A stretch of DNA of 64,000 nt. Origin: Streptomyces asoensis (GTDB lineage: Bacteria; Actinomycetota; Actinomycetes; Streptomycetales; Streptomycetaceae). Position 1 is the stretch's first letter; the number at the start of each line of letters is the position of its first letter. Position numbers and translations under genes: made by a program. The notes below the pieces were generated by a model. It searched no databases. It saw only the letters and a list, made by a program, of their open reading frames with translations, and was not told where the DNA came from. Shown in pieces: positions 43,982-51,066 of this stretch. The stretch lies in assembly GCF_016860545.1 (NCBI RefSeq), contig NZ_BNEB01000003.1, positions 2,285,199 to 2,349,198 on the forward strand, written 5' to 3'.

Positions 43982-44428
43982 TCAGCAAGGCCTCTTGCGC
44001 AGCTCCATCACGTAATCGTGTGGCGCCCCGGCGGATTCCGCGGCGTCGGCGATCTCGCCCAGGTAGCGGGCCGCGGGCAGACCGCCCTCGTAGCCGTTCA
44101 GCACGAACATCCAGGCGGACTCCTCGCCCTCCATGGTCTGCACCCGCACCCGGGTGCGCCGGTAGATGGCGAGGCCGACGCCCTCCCAGCGGTCCAGGGA
44201 GTCCTCGTCCATCGGGGCGACGTCGTACAGCGCGACGAAGACCTGCGCGGCGGGGTCCGCCGGATCCTCGACGACCGTCGCCAGGGCGCCCTCCCAGCCC
44301 AGCTGCTCACCGCCGAACGTCAGCCGCCACCCGTTGAGCCAGCCGGTGGCGCGCAGCGGCGAGTGGGGAGCGCGGCGGCTCATCAGCCGCGCGTCGAGGT
44401 TGCCGGCGTAGGCGGCGTAGAGCGACAT
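43982..44428 (-). CDS. Gamma-glutamylcyclotransferase (AIG2/GGCT-like)-family protein
   Basis: This 148-residue protein begins MSLYAAYAGNLDARLMSRR, the family Y-x-x-Y/F-G-S-N-like nucleotide-free loop, with AYAGNLD in place of the usual AYGSNL. It continues with WRLTFGGEQLGWEGALATVV (a substrate strand) and YDVAPMDEDSLDRWEG, where the acidic residues include the conserved Glu. Relatives release 5-oxoproline from gamma-glutamyl peptides. The ATG is preceded by TACCCT with 6 bases between, so it is probably leaderless. It is divergent from the flavoprotein gene. Confidence 0.75.
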   Translation of the reverse strand: MSLYAAYAGNLDARLMSRRAPHSPLRATGWLNGWRLTFGGEQLGWEGALATVVEDPADPAAQVFVALYDVAPMDEDSLDRWEGVGLAIYRRTRVRVQTMEGEESAWMFVLNGYEGGLPAARYLGEIADAAESAGAPHDYVMELRKRPC

Positions 44429-44521
44429 GCAAGGAGGGTACGGCAGCCCGCGCACGCGTCACTCTCGTAACGGTGGCGGCCCCCGCGGGCCCCCGGGGCG
44501 GTACCACCCGCGCCGGTGCGG

Positions 44522-44527
44522 GACAAT
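44522..44527 (+). promoter_or_regulatory. Leaderless -10 element for the LpdA-like gene
   Basis: GACAAT, 7 bases, then GTG 44535. Confidence 0.55.
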
Positions 44528-44534
44528 GGAGTAC

Positions 44535-45974
44535 GTGACTCGGATCGTGATCATCGGTGGCGGACCCGGCGGCTATGAGGCGGCGCTGGTGGCCGCGCAG
44601 CTCGGCGCGGAGGTGACCGTCGTCGACTGCGACGGTCTGGGCGGGGCGTCGGTGCTGACCGACTGCGTGCCGTCGAAGACCCTGATCGCCACGGCCGAGG
44701 TGATGACCACCTTCGACTCCTCGTACGAGGAGCTCGGCATCATCGTCGCCGACGACACCCCGCCGCTGGAGCAGGCGGCCCGGGTCGTCGGCGTGGACCT
44801 GGGCAAGGTCAACCGGCGTGTGAAGCGGCTCGCCCTCGCCCAGTCGCACGACATCACCGCCTCCGTCACCCGGGCCGGCGCCCGTGTGCTGCGCGGGCGC
44901 GGCCGGCTGGAGGGCATGCAGGCCCTCGACGGCTCGCGCAAGGTCGTCGTCGCTGCCGCCGACGGCACCGAGGAGACCCTCACCGCCGACGCCGTCCTGC
45001 TCGCCACCGGCGCCCACCCGCGCGAGCTGCCGGACGCCCAGCCCGACGGCGAGCGCATCCTGAACTGGACGCAGGTCTACGACCTCGGCGAGCTCCCCGA
45101 GGAGCTCATCGTGGTCGGCTCGGGTGTGACCGGCGCGGAGTTCGCCGGCGCCTACCAGGCCCTCGGCTCCAAGGTCACCCTGGTCTCCTCGCGCGAGCGC
45201 GTGCTGCCCGGCGAGGACCCGGACGCCGCCGCCGTCCTCGAGGACGTCTTCCGGCGCCGGGGCATGAACGTCATGGCCCGCTCGCGCGCCGAGTCCGCCA
45301 AGCGGGTCGGCGACCGGGTCGAGGTCACCCTGTCCGACGGCCGGGTCATCACCGGCTCGCACTGCCTCATGGCCGTCGGCGCCATCCCCAACAGCGAGGG
45401 CATGGGGCTGGAGGAGGCGGGCGTCAAGGTCCGCGACTCGGGCCACATCTGGACCGACAAGGTCTCCCGCACCACCGCCCCCGGCGTGTACGCCGCCGGT
45501 GACGTGACCGGCATCTTCGCCCTGGCCTCCGTCGCCGCCATGCAGGGCCGGATCGCCATGTACCACTTCCTCGGCGACGCGGTGGCCCCGCTCAACCTGA
45601 AGACCGTCTCCTCCAACGTCTTCACCGACCCCGAGATCGCCACCGTCGGCTACAGCCAGGCGGACGTGGACGCCGGGAAGATCGACGCCCGCGTCGTCAA
45701 GCTGCCGCTGCTGCGCAACCCGCGCGCCAAGATGCAGGGCATCCGCGACGGCTTCGTCAAGATCTTCTGCCGTCCCGGCACGGGGATCGTCGTCGGCGGT
45801 GTGGTCGTGGCGCCGCGCGCCTCGGAACTGATCCACCCCATCTCGATCGCCGTCGACAACAATCTGACGGTCGAACAGATCGCGAACGCGTTCACCGTCT
45901 ACCCGTCCCTCTCCGGGTCGATCGCGGAGGTCGCGCGCCAGCTGCACACCCGCAAGACGGCGGACGAGGGCTGA
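44535..45974 (+). CDS. NAD(P)H-quinone dehydrogenase (LpdA/Rv3303c-like flavoprotein)
   Basis: This 479-residue member of the pyridine nucleotide-disulfide oxidoreductase family has an FAD-binding IIGGGPGGYEAALVA (about residues 6-20), an NAD(P) site VVGSGVTGAEFAGAY (about 194-208), the second FAD motif GVYAAGDVTG and a dimerisation domain with VFTDPEIATVGY. The redox-active disulfide is not intact: the region reads VLTDCVPSKT, with only the second Cys, as in mycobacterial LpdA. It is therefore not a lipoamide dehydrogenase but probably a quinone reductase. GTG 44535 is set by the leaderless promoter; ATG 44526 is in frame. Confidence 0.88.
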   Translation: MTRIVIIGGGPGGYEAALVAAQLGAEVTVVDCDGLGGASVLTDCVPSKTLIATAEVMTTFDSSYEELGIIVADDTPPLEQAARVVGVDLGKVNRRVKRLALAQSHDITASVTRAGARVLRGRGRLEGMQALDGSRKVVVAAADGTEETLTADAVLLATGAHPRELPDAQPDGERILNWTQVYDLGELPEELIVVGSGVTGAEFAGAYQALGSKVTLVSSRERVLPGEDPDAAAVLEDVFRRRGMNVMARSRAESAKRVGDRVEVTLSDGRVITGSHCLMAVGAIPNSEGMGLEEAGVKVRDSGHIWTDKVSRTTAPGVYAAGDVTGIFALASVAAMQGRIAMYHFLGDAVAPLNLKTVSSNVFTDPEIATVGYSQADVDAGKIDARVVKLPLLRNPRAKMQGIRDGFVKIFCRPGTGIVVGGVVVAPRASELIHPISIAVDNNLTVEQIANAFTVYPSLSGSIAEVARQLHTRKTADEG

Positions 45975-45986
45975 CGGCCGGTTCCG

Positions 45987-46009
45987 ACTCCCCGCTGGTC
46001 ACGGGGAGT
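45987..46009 (+). terminator. Hairpin terminator after the LpdA-like gene
   Basis: An 8-bp stem (ACTCCCCG with CGGGGAGT) with a 7-base loop begins 12 bases after the stop codon. Confidence 0.7.
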
Positions 46010-46148
46010 TGACGACGCGTCGTCGCCGGGTTGCCGGGCGGGTGGATGCTTCGGGCGCCCCAACGGGCCCTATACCACTCCCCTTACCCCTGTGCGAACA
46101 ACTTCTACTATTCGGCGCAAAGAGCTGAAAGCAGACGGTCGTCCGCGT

Positions 46149-46154
46149 TACTGT
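46149..46154 (+). promoter_or_regulatory. Leaderless -10 element for the DeoR-family gene
   Basis: TACTGT, 7 bases, then GTG 46162. The upstream 60 bases are AT-rich. No CTACGCGCGTAG site is present here. Confidence 0.55.
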
Positions 46155-46161
46155 CAGTTTC

Positions 46162-47127
46162 GTGTTCGCTGCAGAACGTCGTCAATTGATCCTCGAAATG
46201 GTGCGAGCAAACGGAGCCGTGTCGCTCCGTGAACTCGCCCGCGTCGTCCAGACCTCCGAAGTGACCGTGCGGCGGGACGTGCGCGCACTGGAGGCAGAAG
46301 GACTCCTCGACCGCCGGCACGGCGGTGCGGTATTGCCGGGTGGATTCACGCGAGAGTCCGGCTTCCCGCAGAAATCCCATCTCGCGACCGCCGAGAAGAC
46401 CGCCATCGCGGATCTCGCCGCGGGCTTCGTCGAAGAGGGCGAGGCCATCGTGGTCGGGGCGGGCACCACGACACAGGAGCTGGCCCGCCGGCTCGCCCGG
46501 GTGCCCGGACTGACCGTCGTCACCAACTCCCTGCTGGTCGCACAGGCGTTGGCCCATGCCAACCGGGTCGAGGTCGTGATGACCGGCGGCACCCTGCGCG
46601 GCTCCAACTACGCCCTCGTCGGGAGCGGCGCCGAGCAGTCGCTCCAGGGGCTGAGGGTGTCACGGGCCTTCATCTCCGGCAGTGGACTGACCGCGGAGCG
46701 CGGGCTGTCCACGTCCAACATGCTGTCGGCGTCCGTGGACCGGGCGCTGGTGCAGGCCGCCGCCGAGGTCGTCGTCCTCGCCGACCACACCAAGCTGGGC
46801 ACGGACACGATGTTCCAGACCGTGCCGACGGACGTCATCACCCGCCTGGTGACGGACGAGCCGCCCGCGCACGACGACCGTGCCGCCACCGAGCTCCAGG
46901 CGCTGGCCGACCAGGGGGTGCAGATCGCCGTGGCCGGGGCGTCGGGGAACCCGGGGGGTGACGCGGTCCCGGCGCGGCATCAGCAGCAGCGCCGGGACGT
47001 TCCGTTGCCGGCCCCGCGCAGGGGGCAGGTGCCGGGCTCGGCCGCGGGCCTGCGGGCGGCCGCGATGCACGGGGAGCAGGCCCCGGGCGGGGAGCGGGCG
47101 CGCGTCGCGGACCTGCGTCGTCGGTGA
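46162..47127 (+). CDS. DeoR/GlpR-family transcriptional regulator with an extended C-terminus
   Basis: The N-terminal winged helix (AAERRQLILEMVRANGAVSL, VTVRRDVRALEAEGLLDRRHGGA) is textbook DeoR. The sugar-phosphate-sensing domain follows (GAGTTTQELARRL, VTNSLLVAQAL, MTGGTLRGSNYALVG, FISGSGLTAERGLS, VVLADHTKLG). Family members are about 255 residues; this one has 321, the extra about 65 residues being Arg/Pro/Gly-rich and probably disordered. The ligand is likely a sugar phosphate. It is a candidate regulator for the nearby nucleoside genes, but no matching operator lies at its own promoter. Confidence 0.88.
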   Translation: MFAAERRQLILEMVRANGAVSLRELARVVQTSEVTVRRDVRALEAEGLLDRRHGGAVLPGGFTRESGFPQKSHLATAEKTAIADLAAGFVEEGEAIVVGAGTTTQELARRLARVPGLTVVTNSLLVAQALAHANRVEVVMTGGTLRGSNYALVGSGAEQSLQGLRVSRAFISGSGLTAERGLSTSNMLSASVDRALVQAAAEVVVLADHTKLGTDTMFQTVPTDVITRLVTDEPPAHDDRAATELQALADQGVQIAVAGASGNPGGDAVPARHQQQRRDVPLPAPRRGQVPGSAAGLRAAAMHGEQAPGGERARVADLRRR

Positions 47128-47250
47128 CGGCGCGGTCCGCCTCCCGGGGGCCGCGTCCCCGGACCCCGGCCCGGCCCTGAACGGGCCGCGTCCTCGAGCG
47201 CCGGACGGGCCGGATCCACCGGCCGGAGCCGGAAGCGGGCTCCGAACGCG

Positions 47251-47275
47251 GTGAGGCGCCCGCGGGGCGGGCGCC
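47251..47275. terminator. Bidirectional hairpin terminator
   Basis: An 11-bp stem (GAGGCGCCCGC with GCGGGCGCCTC) with a 3-base loop lies between the convergent DeoR and accA2 genes. Confidence 0.8.
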
Positions 47276-47297
47276 TCGACACGGTCGAACGGTGGGA

Positions 47298-49070
47298 TCA
47301 GTCCTTGATCTCGCAGATCGCGGCACCCGATGTGATGGACGCGCCGACCTCCGCGGCGAGACCCTTGACCGTTCCGGAGCGGTGCGCGTTCAGCGGCTGC
47401 TCCATCTTCATCGCCTCCAGGACGACGATCAGGTCGCCCTCCTTGACCTCCTGGCCCTCCTCGACGGCCACCTTGACGATGGTGCCCTGCATCGGGGAGG
47501 CGAGGGTGTCGCCGGAGGCCGTGGGCCCGGACTTCTTGGCCGCCCGGCGCTTGGGCTTGGCGCCCGCCGCGAGGCCGGTGCGGGCCAGGCTCATGCCGAG
47601 CGAGGACGGGAGGGAGACCTCCAGCCGCTTGCCGCCGACCTCGACGACGATCGTCTCGCGGTCCGTTTCGTCCTCGGCCTCGGCGTCGGCCGGGGCGGCG
47701 AAGGCGGGGATCTCGTTGACGAACTCGGTCTCGATCCAGCGCGTGTGCACCGTGAACGGGTCCTGGCTGCCGGTGAGCTCGGGCGCGAACGCCGGGTCCC
47801 TCACCACCACGCGGTGGAACGGGATGGCCGTGGCCATGCCCTCGACGCGGAACTCCTCCAGCGCGCGGGCCGCCCGCTGGAGCGCCTGCTCACGGGTGGC
47901 GCCGGTGACGATCAGCTTGGCGAGGAGCGAGTCCCACGCCGGGCCGATGACCGAGCCGGACTCCACGCCCGCGTCCAGCCGCACGCCCGGACCGGACGGC
48001 GGGGCGAACGCGGTGACCGTGCCGGGCGCCGGGAGGAAGCCGCGGCCCGGGTCCTCGCCGTTGATGCGGAACTCGAACGAATGGCCGCGCAGCTCCGGGT
48101 CGCCGTAGCCGAGCTCCTCGCCGTCGGCGATGCGGAACATCTCGCGCACCAGGTCGATGCCGGCGACCTCCTCGGTCACCGGGTGCTCGACCTGGAGACG
48201 GGTGTTGACCTCCAGGAAGGAGATCGTGCCGTCGCCACCGACGAGGAACTCGACGGTGCCCGCGCCGACGTAGCCGGCCTCCTTCAGGATCGCCTTGGAG
48301 GACGAGTACAGCTCGGCGACCTGCGCCTCGGAGAGGAACGGCGCCGGGGCCTCCTCGACCAGCTTCTGGTGGCGGCGCTGGAGGGAGCAGTCACGGGTCG
48401 ACACGACGACCACGTTGCCGTGGCTGTCGGCCAGGCACTGGGTCTCCACGTGCCGCGGCTTGTCCAGGTAGCGCTCGACGAAGCACTCGCCCCGGCCGAA
48501 CGCGGCGACGGCCTCACGGACGGCCGAGTCGTACAGCTCCGGGACCTCCTCGAGGGTGCGGGCGACCTTCAGACCGCGGCCGCCACCGCCGAAGGCGGCC
48601 TTGATCGCGATCGGCAGGCCGTGCTCCTCGGCGAACGCGACGACCTCGTCGGCGCCGGAGACCGGGTCGGGCGTGCCGGCGACCAGGGGCGCGCCGGCCC
48701 GCTGGGCGATGTGCCGGGCGGCGACCTTGTCGCCGAGGTCGCGGATGGCCTGCGGCGGCGGGCCGATCCAGATCAGGCCCGCGTCCAGGACGGCCTGGGC
48801 GAACTCGGCGTTCTCCGAGAGGAAGCCGTAACCCGGATGGACGGCGTCTGCTTCGGACTCCCGCGCAGCGTTCAGCACCTTCTCGATGTCGAGATAGCTG
48901 GTCGCAGGAGTGTCACCGCCCAGGGCGAACGCCTCATCCGCGGCGCGGACATGCAGAGCGTCCCGGTCCGGGTCGGCATAGACGGCCACGCTCGCGATAC
49001 CGGCATCCCGGCACGCCCGGGCCACGCGGACTGCGATTTCGCCACGGTTGGCGATGAGCACCTTGCGCAC
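47298..49070 (-). CDS. accA2: Biotinylated acyl-CoA carboxylase alpha subunit (biotin carboxylase + BCCP)
   Basis: This 590-residue protein combines two activities. The biotin carboxylase part (about 1-450) starts KVLIANRGEIAVRVARACRD and carries the ATP-grasp KAAFGGGGRGLKV (about 157-169), RDCSLQRRHQKLVEEAPAP and EVNTRLQVEHPVTEE. A Pro/Glu linker leads to the C-terminal biotinyl domain with the biotinylated lysine in VLEAMKMEQP (about residue 555). It carboxylates acyl-CoA together with the PccB-type beta subunit encoded at 51067-52689, making malonyl- or methylmalonyl-CoA. GTG start with SD AAGGAGGGAG; birA, which would load the biotin, is nearby. Confidence 0.95.
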   Translation of the reverse strand: MRKVLIANRGEIAVRVARACRDAGIASVAVYADPDRDALHVRAADEAFALGGDTPATSYLDIEKVLNAARESEADAVHPGYGFLSENAEFAQAVLDAGLIWIGPPPQAIRDLGDKVAARHIAQRAGAPLVAGTPDPVSGADEVVAFAEEHGLPIAIKAAFGGGGRGLKVARTLEEVPELYDSAVREAVAAFGRGECFVERYLDKPRHVETQCLADSHGNVVVVSTRDCSLQRRHQKLVEEAPAPFLSEAQVAELYSSSKAILKEAGYVGAGTVEFLVGGDGTISFLEVNTRLQVEHPVTEEVAGIDLVREMFRIADGEELGYGDPELRGHSFEFRINGEDPGRGFLPAPGTVTAFAPPSGPGVRLDAGVESGSVIGPAWDSLLAKLIVTGATREQALQRAARALEEFRVEGMATAIPFHRVVVRDPAFAPELTGSQDPFTVHTRWIETEFVNEIPAFAAPADAEAEDETDRETIVVEVGGKRLEVSLPSSLGMSLARTGLAAGAKPKRRAAKKSGPTASGDTLASPMQGTIVKVAVEEGQEVKEGDLIVVLEAMKMEQPLNAHRSGTVKGLAAEVGASITSGAAICEIKD

Positions 49071-49444
49071 GATTGAGGCTCCCTCCTTGAAACAAGCCGA
49101 GTTTAGGGACTGCCGACACGGCTCTACGACCCGTCCCCAAAGGTGAGCTTGCCCACACGGAGCGTGACGCGAGGCTCACTCGACCGCGAAATCCCTTGTA
49201 GTACCGCCGTACGCAGCACTCCTGCGGCAAACCCTAGCCCTCCTGTGTGGTCAAGGTCTCTGTGAAGGCGTGCTGCGGCACACTCTGTTTCTTTGTGGAG
49301 TCCCTACGAATGGCCCAATGATTCTTTGCCACGCGCAGAACCCTTGTCCCGACGTTTACCCGTTAGTAGCGTTCAGGCTGTCTCGAACGTACGCGAGAAG
49401 GCAGGACGCCGGCTCGCGTCGGGCTCGAAAGTGGGTGGGGACCG
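49071..49444. other. Divergent promoter region of accA2 and the 49445 membrane protein
   Basis: These 374 bases hold no credible gene. On the minus strand, TAAACT (complement of 49100-49105) is a good -10 for accA2, 30 bases before its GTG. On the plus strand an AT-rich stretch (49290-49385) includes TAGCGT at 49367-49372. I see nothing else definable. Confidence 0.55.
49100..49105 (-). promoter_or_regulatory. -10 element for accA2
   Basis: TAAACT lies 30 bases upstream of the GTG, leaving room for the SD AAGGAGGGAG. No clear -35 was found. Confidence 0.45.
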
Positions 49445-49951
49445 GTGGTGCGCAGACCGGTGGCGTGGATCGTGGCGGTCGTGCTCTTCGCGGAGGCGCT
49501 CGGCATCGCCGCGCTGAACTGGTTCATGGGCGTCGTGGTGGACCGGCAGAACATGTCCCTGGCGGGCATGGACCCGGACGTCATGTCGACGTCCTCGAAG
49601 ATCGGCGGGATCCTCTTCGGTCTCTACTTCGCGCTCTGCGCCCTGGTGGCCCTGCTGGTGGCCCTGCGCGACCGGGCGCCCGCCGGACTGGGCCGGGTGC
49701 TGCTGATCAGCGCCGCCGTCGTGCACGGCCTGCTGGGCGCCTTCGCCTGGGGCCTGCTGCGCTGGCCCCAGTTCCTGTTCATGGTCGTCGTGCTCGCCCT
49801 GATCGTGCTGCTCCTGATGACGTACGACGCCCAGGAGCGGCCCGCCCGGCGGCCGCAGGACGCCAAGGGCGACGGGGGCGGCGACCCGGCCTCCCCGCCT
49901 CCCGCCCCGCCTGCCCCGGTCACGCCTCCGACGGCGCCCACAGCTCCGTGA
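49445..49951 (+). CDS. Four-helix membrane protein of unknown function
   Basis: This 168-residue protein has hydrophobic stretches at about residues 8-28 (IVAVVLFAEALGIAALNW), 56-76, 86-106 and 110-130, and a Pro-rich cytoplasmic tail ending APVTPPTAPTAP. It begins GTG GTG; a GGTGGGGA stretch just upstream could serve as SD. I recognise it only as a conserved actinobacterial membrane protein located next to maf and the acyl-CoA carboxylase genes. Its 3' end overlaps the convergent maf gene by 32 bases. Confidence 0.75.
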   Translation: MVRRPVAWIVAVVLFAEALGIAALNWFMGVVVDRQNMSLAGMDPDVMSTSSKIGGILFGLYFALCALVALLVALRDRAPAGLGRVLLISAAVVHGLLGAFAWGLLRWPQFLFMVVVLALIVLLLMTYDAQERPARRPQDAKGDGGGDPASPPPAPPAPVTPPTAPTAP

Positions 49952-50525
49952 TGCCCACGCCCAGTTGACCGAGCAGCCGCCGCACGAGGGGCAGGCTGAT
50001 GCCGATGACGTTGCCGTGGTCGCCGTCGATGCCGTCGATGAACGGGGCCGAACGGCCGTCCAGGGTGAACGCCCCGGCGACGTGGAGCGGCTCGCCCGAG
50101 GCGACGTACGCCGTGATCTCGTCGTCCGTCGGCTCGCCGAAGCGGACGACGGTGGAGGCGGTCGCCGAGGTGTAGCGCCCGCTGAGGGTGTCGTAGACGC
50201 AGTGGCCGGTCTGGAGCGTCCCCGCCCGGCCGCGCATCGCCTTCCAGCGCGCCAGGGCCTCCACGGCGTCCGCGGGCTTGCCCAGCGCCTCGCCGTCCAG
50301 GTCGAGCACCGAGTCGCAGCCGATCACCAGGGCCCCCTTGACCTCGGGCCGCGCGGCGACGACGGAGGCCTTCGCCTCGGCGAGGGCGAGGGCCAGCTCG
50401 GCCGGGGTGGGCGCGGTCACGGCGTCCTCGTCGACGCCGCTGACGACGACCTCGGGGGCGAGGCCCGCCTGGCGCAGCAGGTTCAGCCGGGCGGGGGACT
50501 GGGAGGCGAGAACGAGTCGGCGCAT
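49920..50525 (-). CDS. maf: Maf-family nucleotide pyrophosphatase
   Basis: This 201-residue protein begins RRLVLASQSPARLNLLRQAGL, the nucleotide-binding S-x-S-x-x-R signature of Maf/Ham1-type house-cleaning NTP pyrophosphatases. VIGCDSVLDLDGEALGKPAD contains the metal-binding Asp and the conserved Lys-Pro. FTLDGRSAPFIDGIDGDHGNVIG closes the active site. It hydrolyses non-canonical or methylated nucleoside triphosphates (m7GTP, pseudo-UTP or dTTP in characterised members). It sits immediately downstream of mmpB on the same strand, 27 bases away. Confidence 0.93.
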   Translation of the reverse strand: MRRLVLASQSPARLNLLRQAGLAPEVVVSGVDEDAVTAPTPAELALALAEAKASVVAARPEVKGALVIGCDSVLDLDGEALGKPADAVEALARWKAMRGRAGTLQTGHCVYDTLSGRYTSATASTVVRFGEPTDDEITAYVASGEPLHVAGAFTLDGRSAPFIDGIDGDHGNVIGISLPLVRRLLGQLGVGITELWAPSEA

Positions 50526-50552
50526 GCGGTCAGCCTAGCCGCGCCGCGCGCC

Positions 50553-50681
50553 CTACCGGATCCCGAGGACGATCATCGCGATCACCATGGCCACCGCCAG
50601 GAAGAGGCCGAGTCTCCGCAGGCTCGCCTGCATCTCGCGGAGTTCCTCGGGGGGCTCGTTCTCGGGGTCGGACCACAGCAT
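50553..50681 (-). CDS. mmpB: Morphogenic membrane protein MmpB (42 residues)
   Basis: This tiny protein begins MLWSDPENEPPEELREMQ and continues ASLRRLGLFLAVAMVIAMI before ending VLGIR. A 20-residue acidic amphipathic N-terminus precedes one transmembrane helix (about residues 23-40). I recognise it as the conserved streptomycete small membrane protein annotated MmpB. It lies between accE and maf on the same strand, as expected for that locus. The start ATG has GGTGGA upstream. It is easily missed by gene callers because of its size. Confidence 0.8.
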   Translation of the reverse strand: MLWSDPENEPPEELREMQASLRRLGLFLAVAMVIAMIVLGIR

Positions 50682-50739
50682 TCCACCAGCGTGCGGCCCG
50701 GCGGGGGGCCTGTGCCTGAGTAGCCGTACTCAATTCGAG

Positions 50740-50787
50740 GGCCCGCAGCCGTTCACCCGGTGTTCGGGTGTGCGTCGGCTGCGGGCC
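50740..50787 (-). terminator. Compound hairpin after accE
   Basis: A perfect 12-bp outer stem (GGCCCGCAGCCG at 50740-50751 with CGGCTGCGGGCC at 50776-50787) encloses an inner CACCCG/CGGGTG hairpin (50754-50770). It lies just beyond the leftward pccB-accE operon and before mmpB. Confidence 0.85.
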
Positions 50788-50847
50788 GGTGGGGCCGGTC
50801 GCGCGGTTCCCACGCCCCGCGCCCCCGGGGCGGCGGGCGGGCGGTGC

Positions 50848-51057
50848 TCAGCCCGGCCAGTAGGTGCGGCTCCAGGAGGCCTGGCCCGGCAGCGGCAGCC
50901 GGCGTGCCGCGATCCTCGCCGGATCGGACCACGCGTCCCTCGGGGCCTGCGCGCCGGACGGCTCGGCCGCTGCCGCCGCGGCGCGGGCCCGGACCACCGC
51001 CAGGGCGGCGGCGAGCTCCTCGGGGGTCGGGTTGCCCCGTACGACCTTGATCGTCAC
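50848..51057 (-). CDS. accE: Acyl-CoA carboxylase epsilon subunit
   Basis: This 69-residue protein matches the actinobacterial AccE/PccE family: a start IKVVRGNPTPEELAAALAVV, an Ala-rich helix and the conserved C-terminal WSRTYWPG. Epsilon subunits bind and stimulate the carboxyltransferase beta subunit. GTG start; the gene is 9 bases after pccB, so the two are in one operon. It is followed by a strong hairpin. Confidence 0.93.
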   Translation of the reverse strand: MTIKVVRGNPTPEELAAALAVVRARAAAAAAEPSGAQAPRDAWSDPARIAARRLPLPGQASWSRTYWPG

Positions 51058-51066
51058 AGCGGCTCC

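Noticed and set aside
45961..46161. A copy of the nucleoside operator in front of the DeoR-family gene.
   Set aside because: GTCCGCGTTACTGT shares GCGTTACTGT with the site-1 region only because both contain a similar -10; the CTACGCGCG core is absent.
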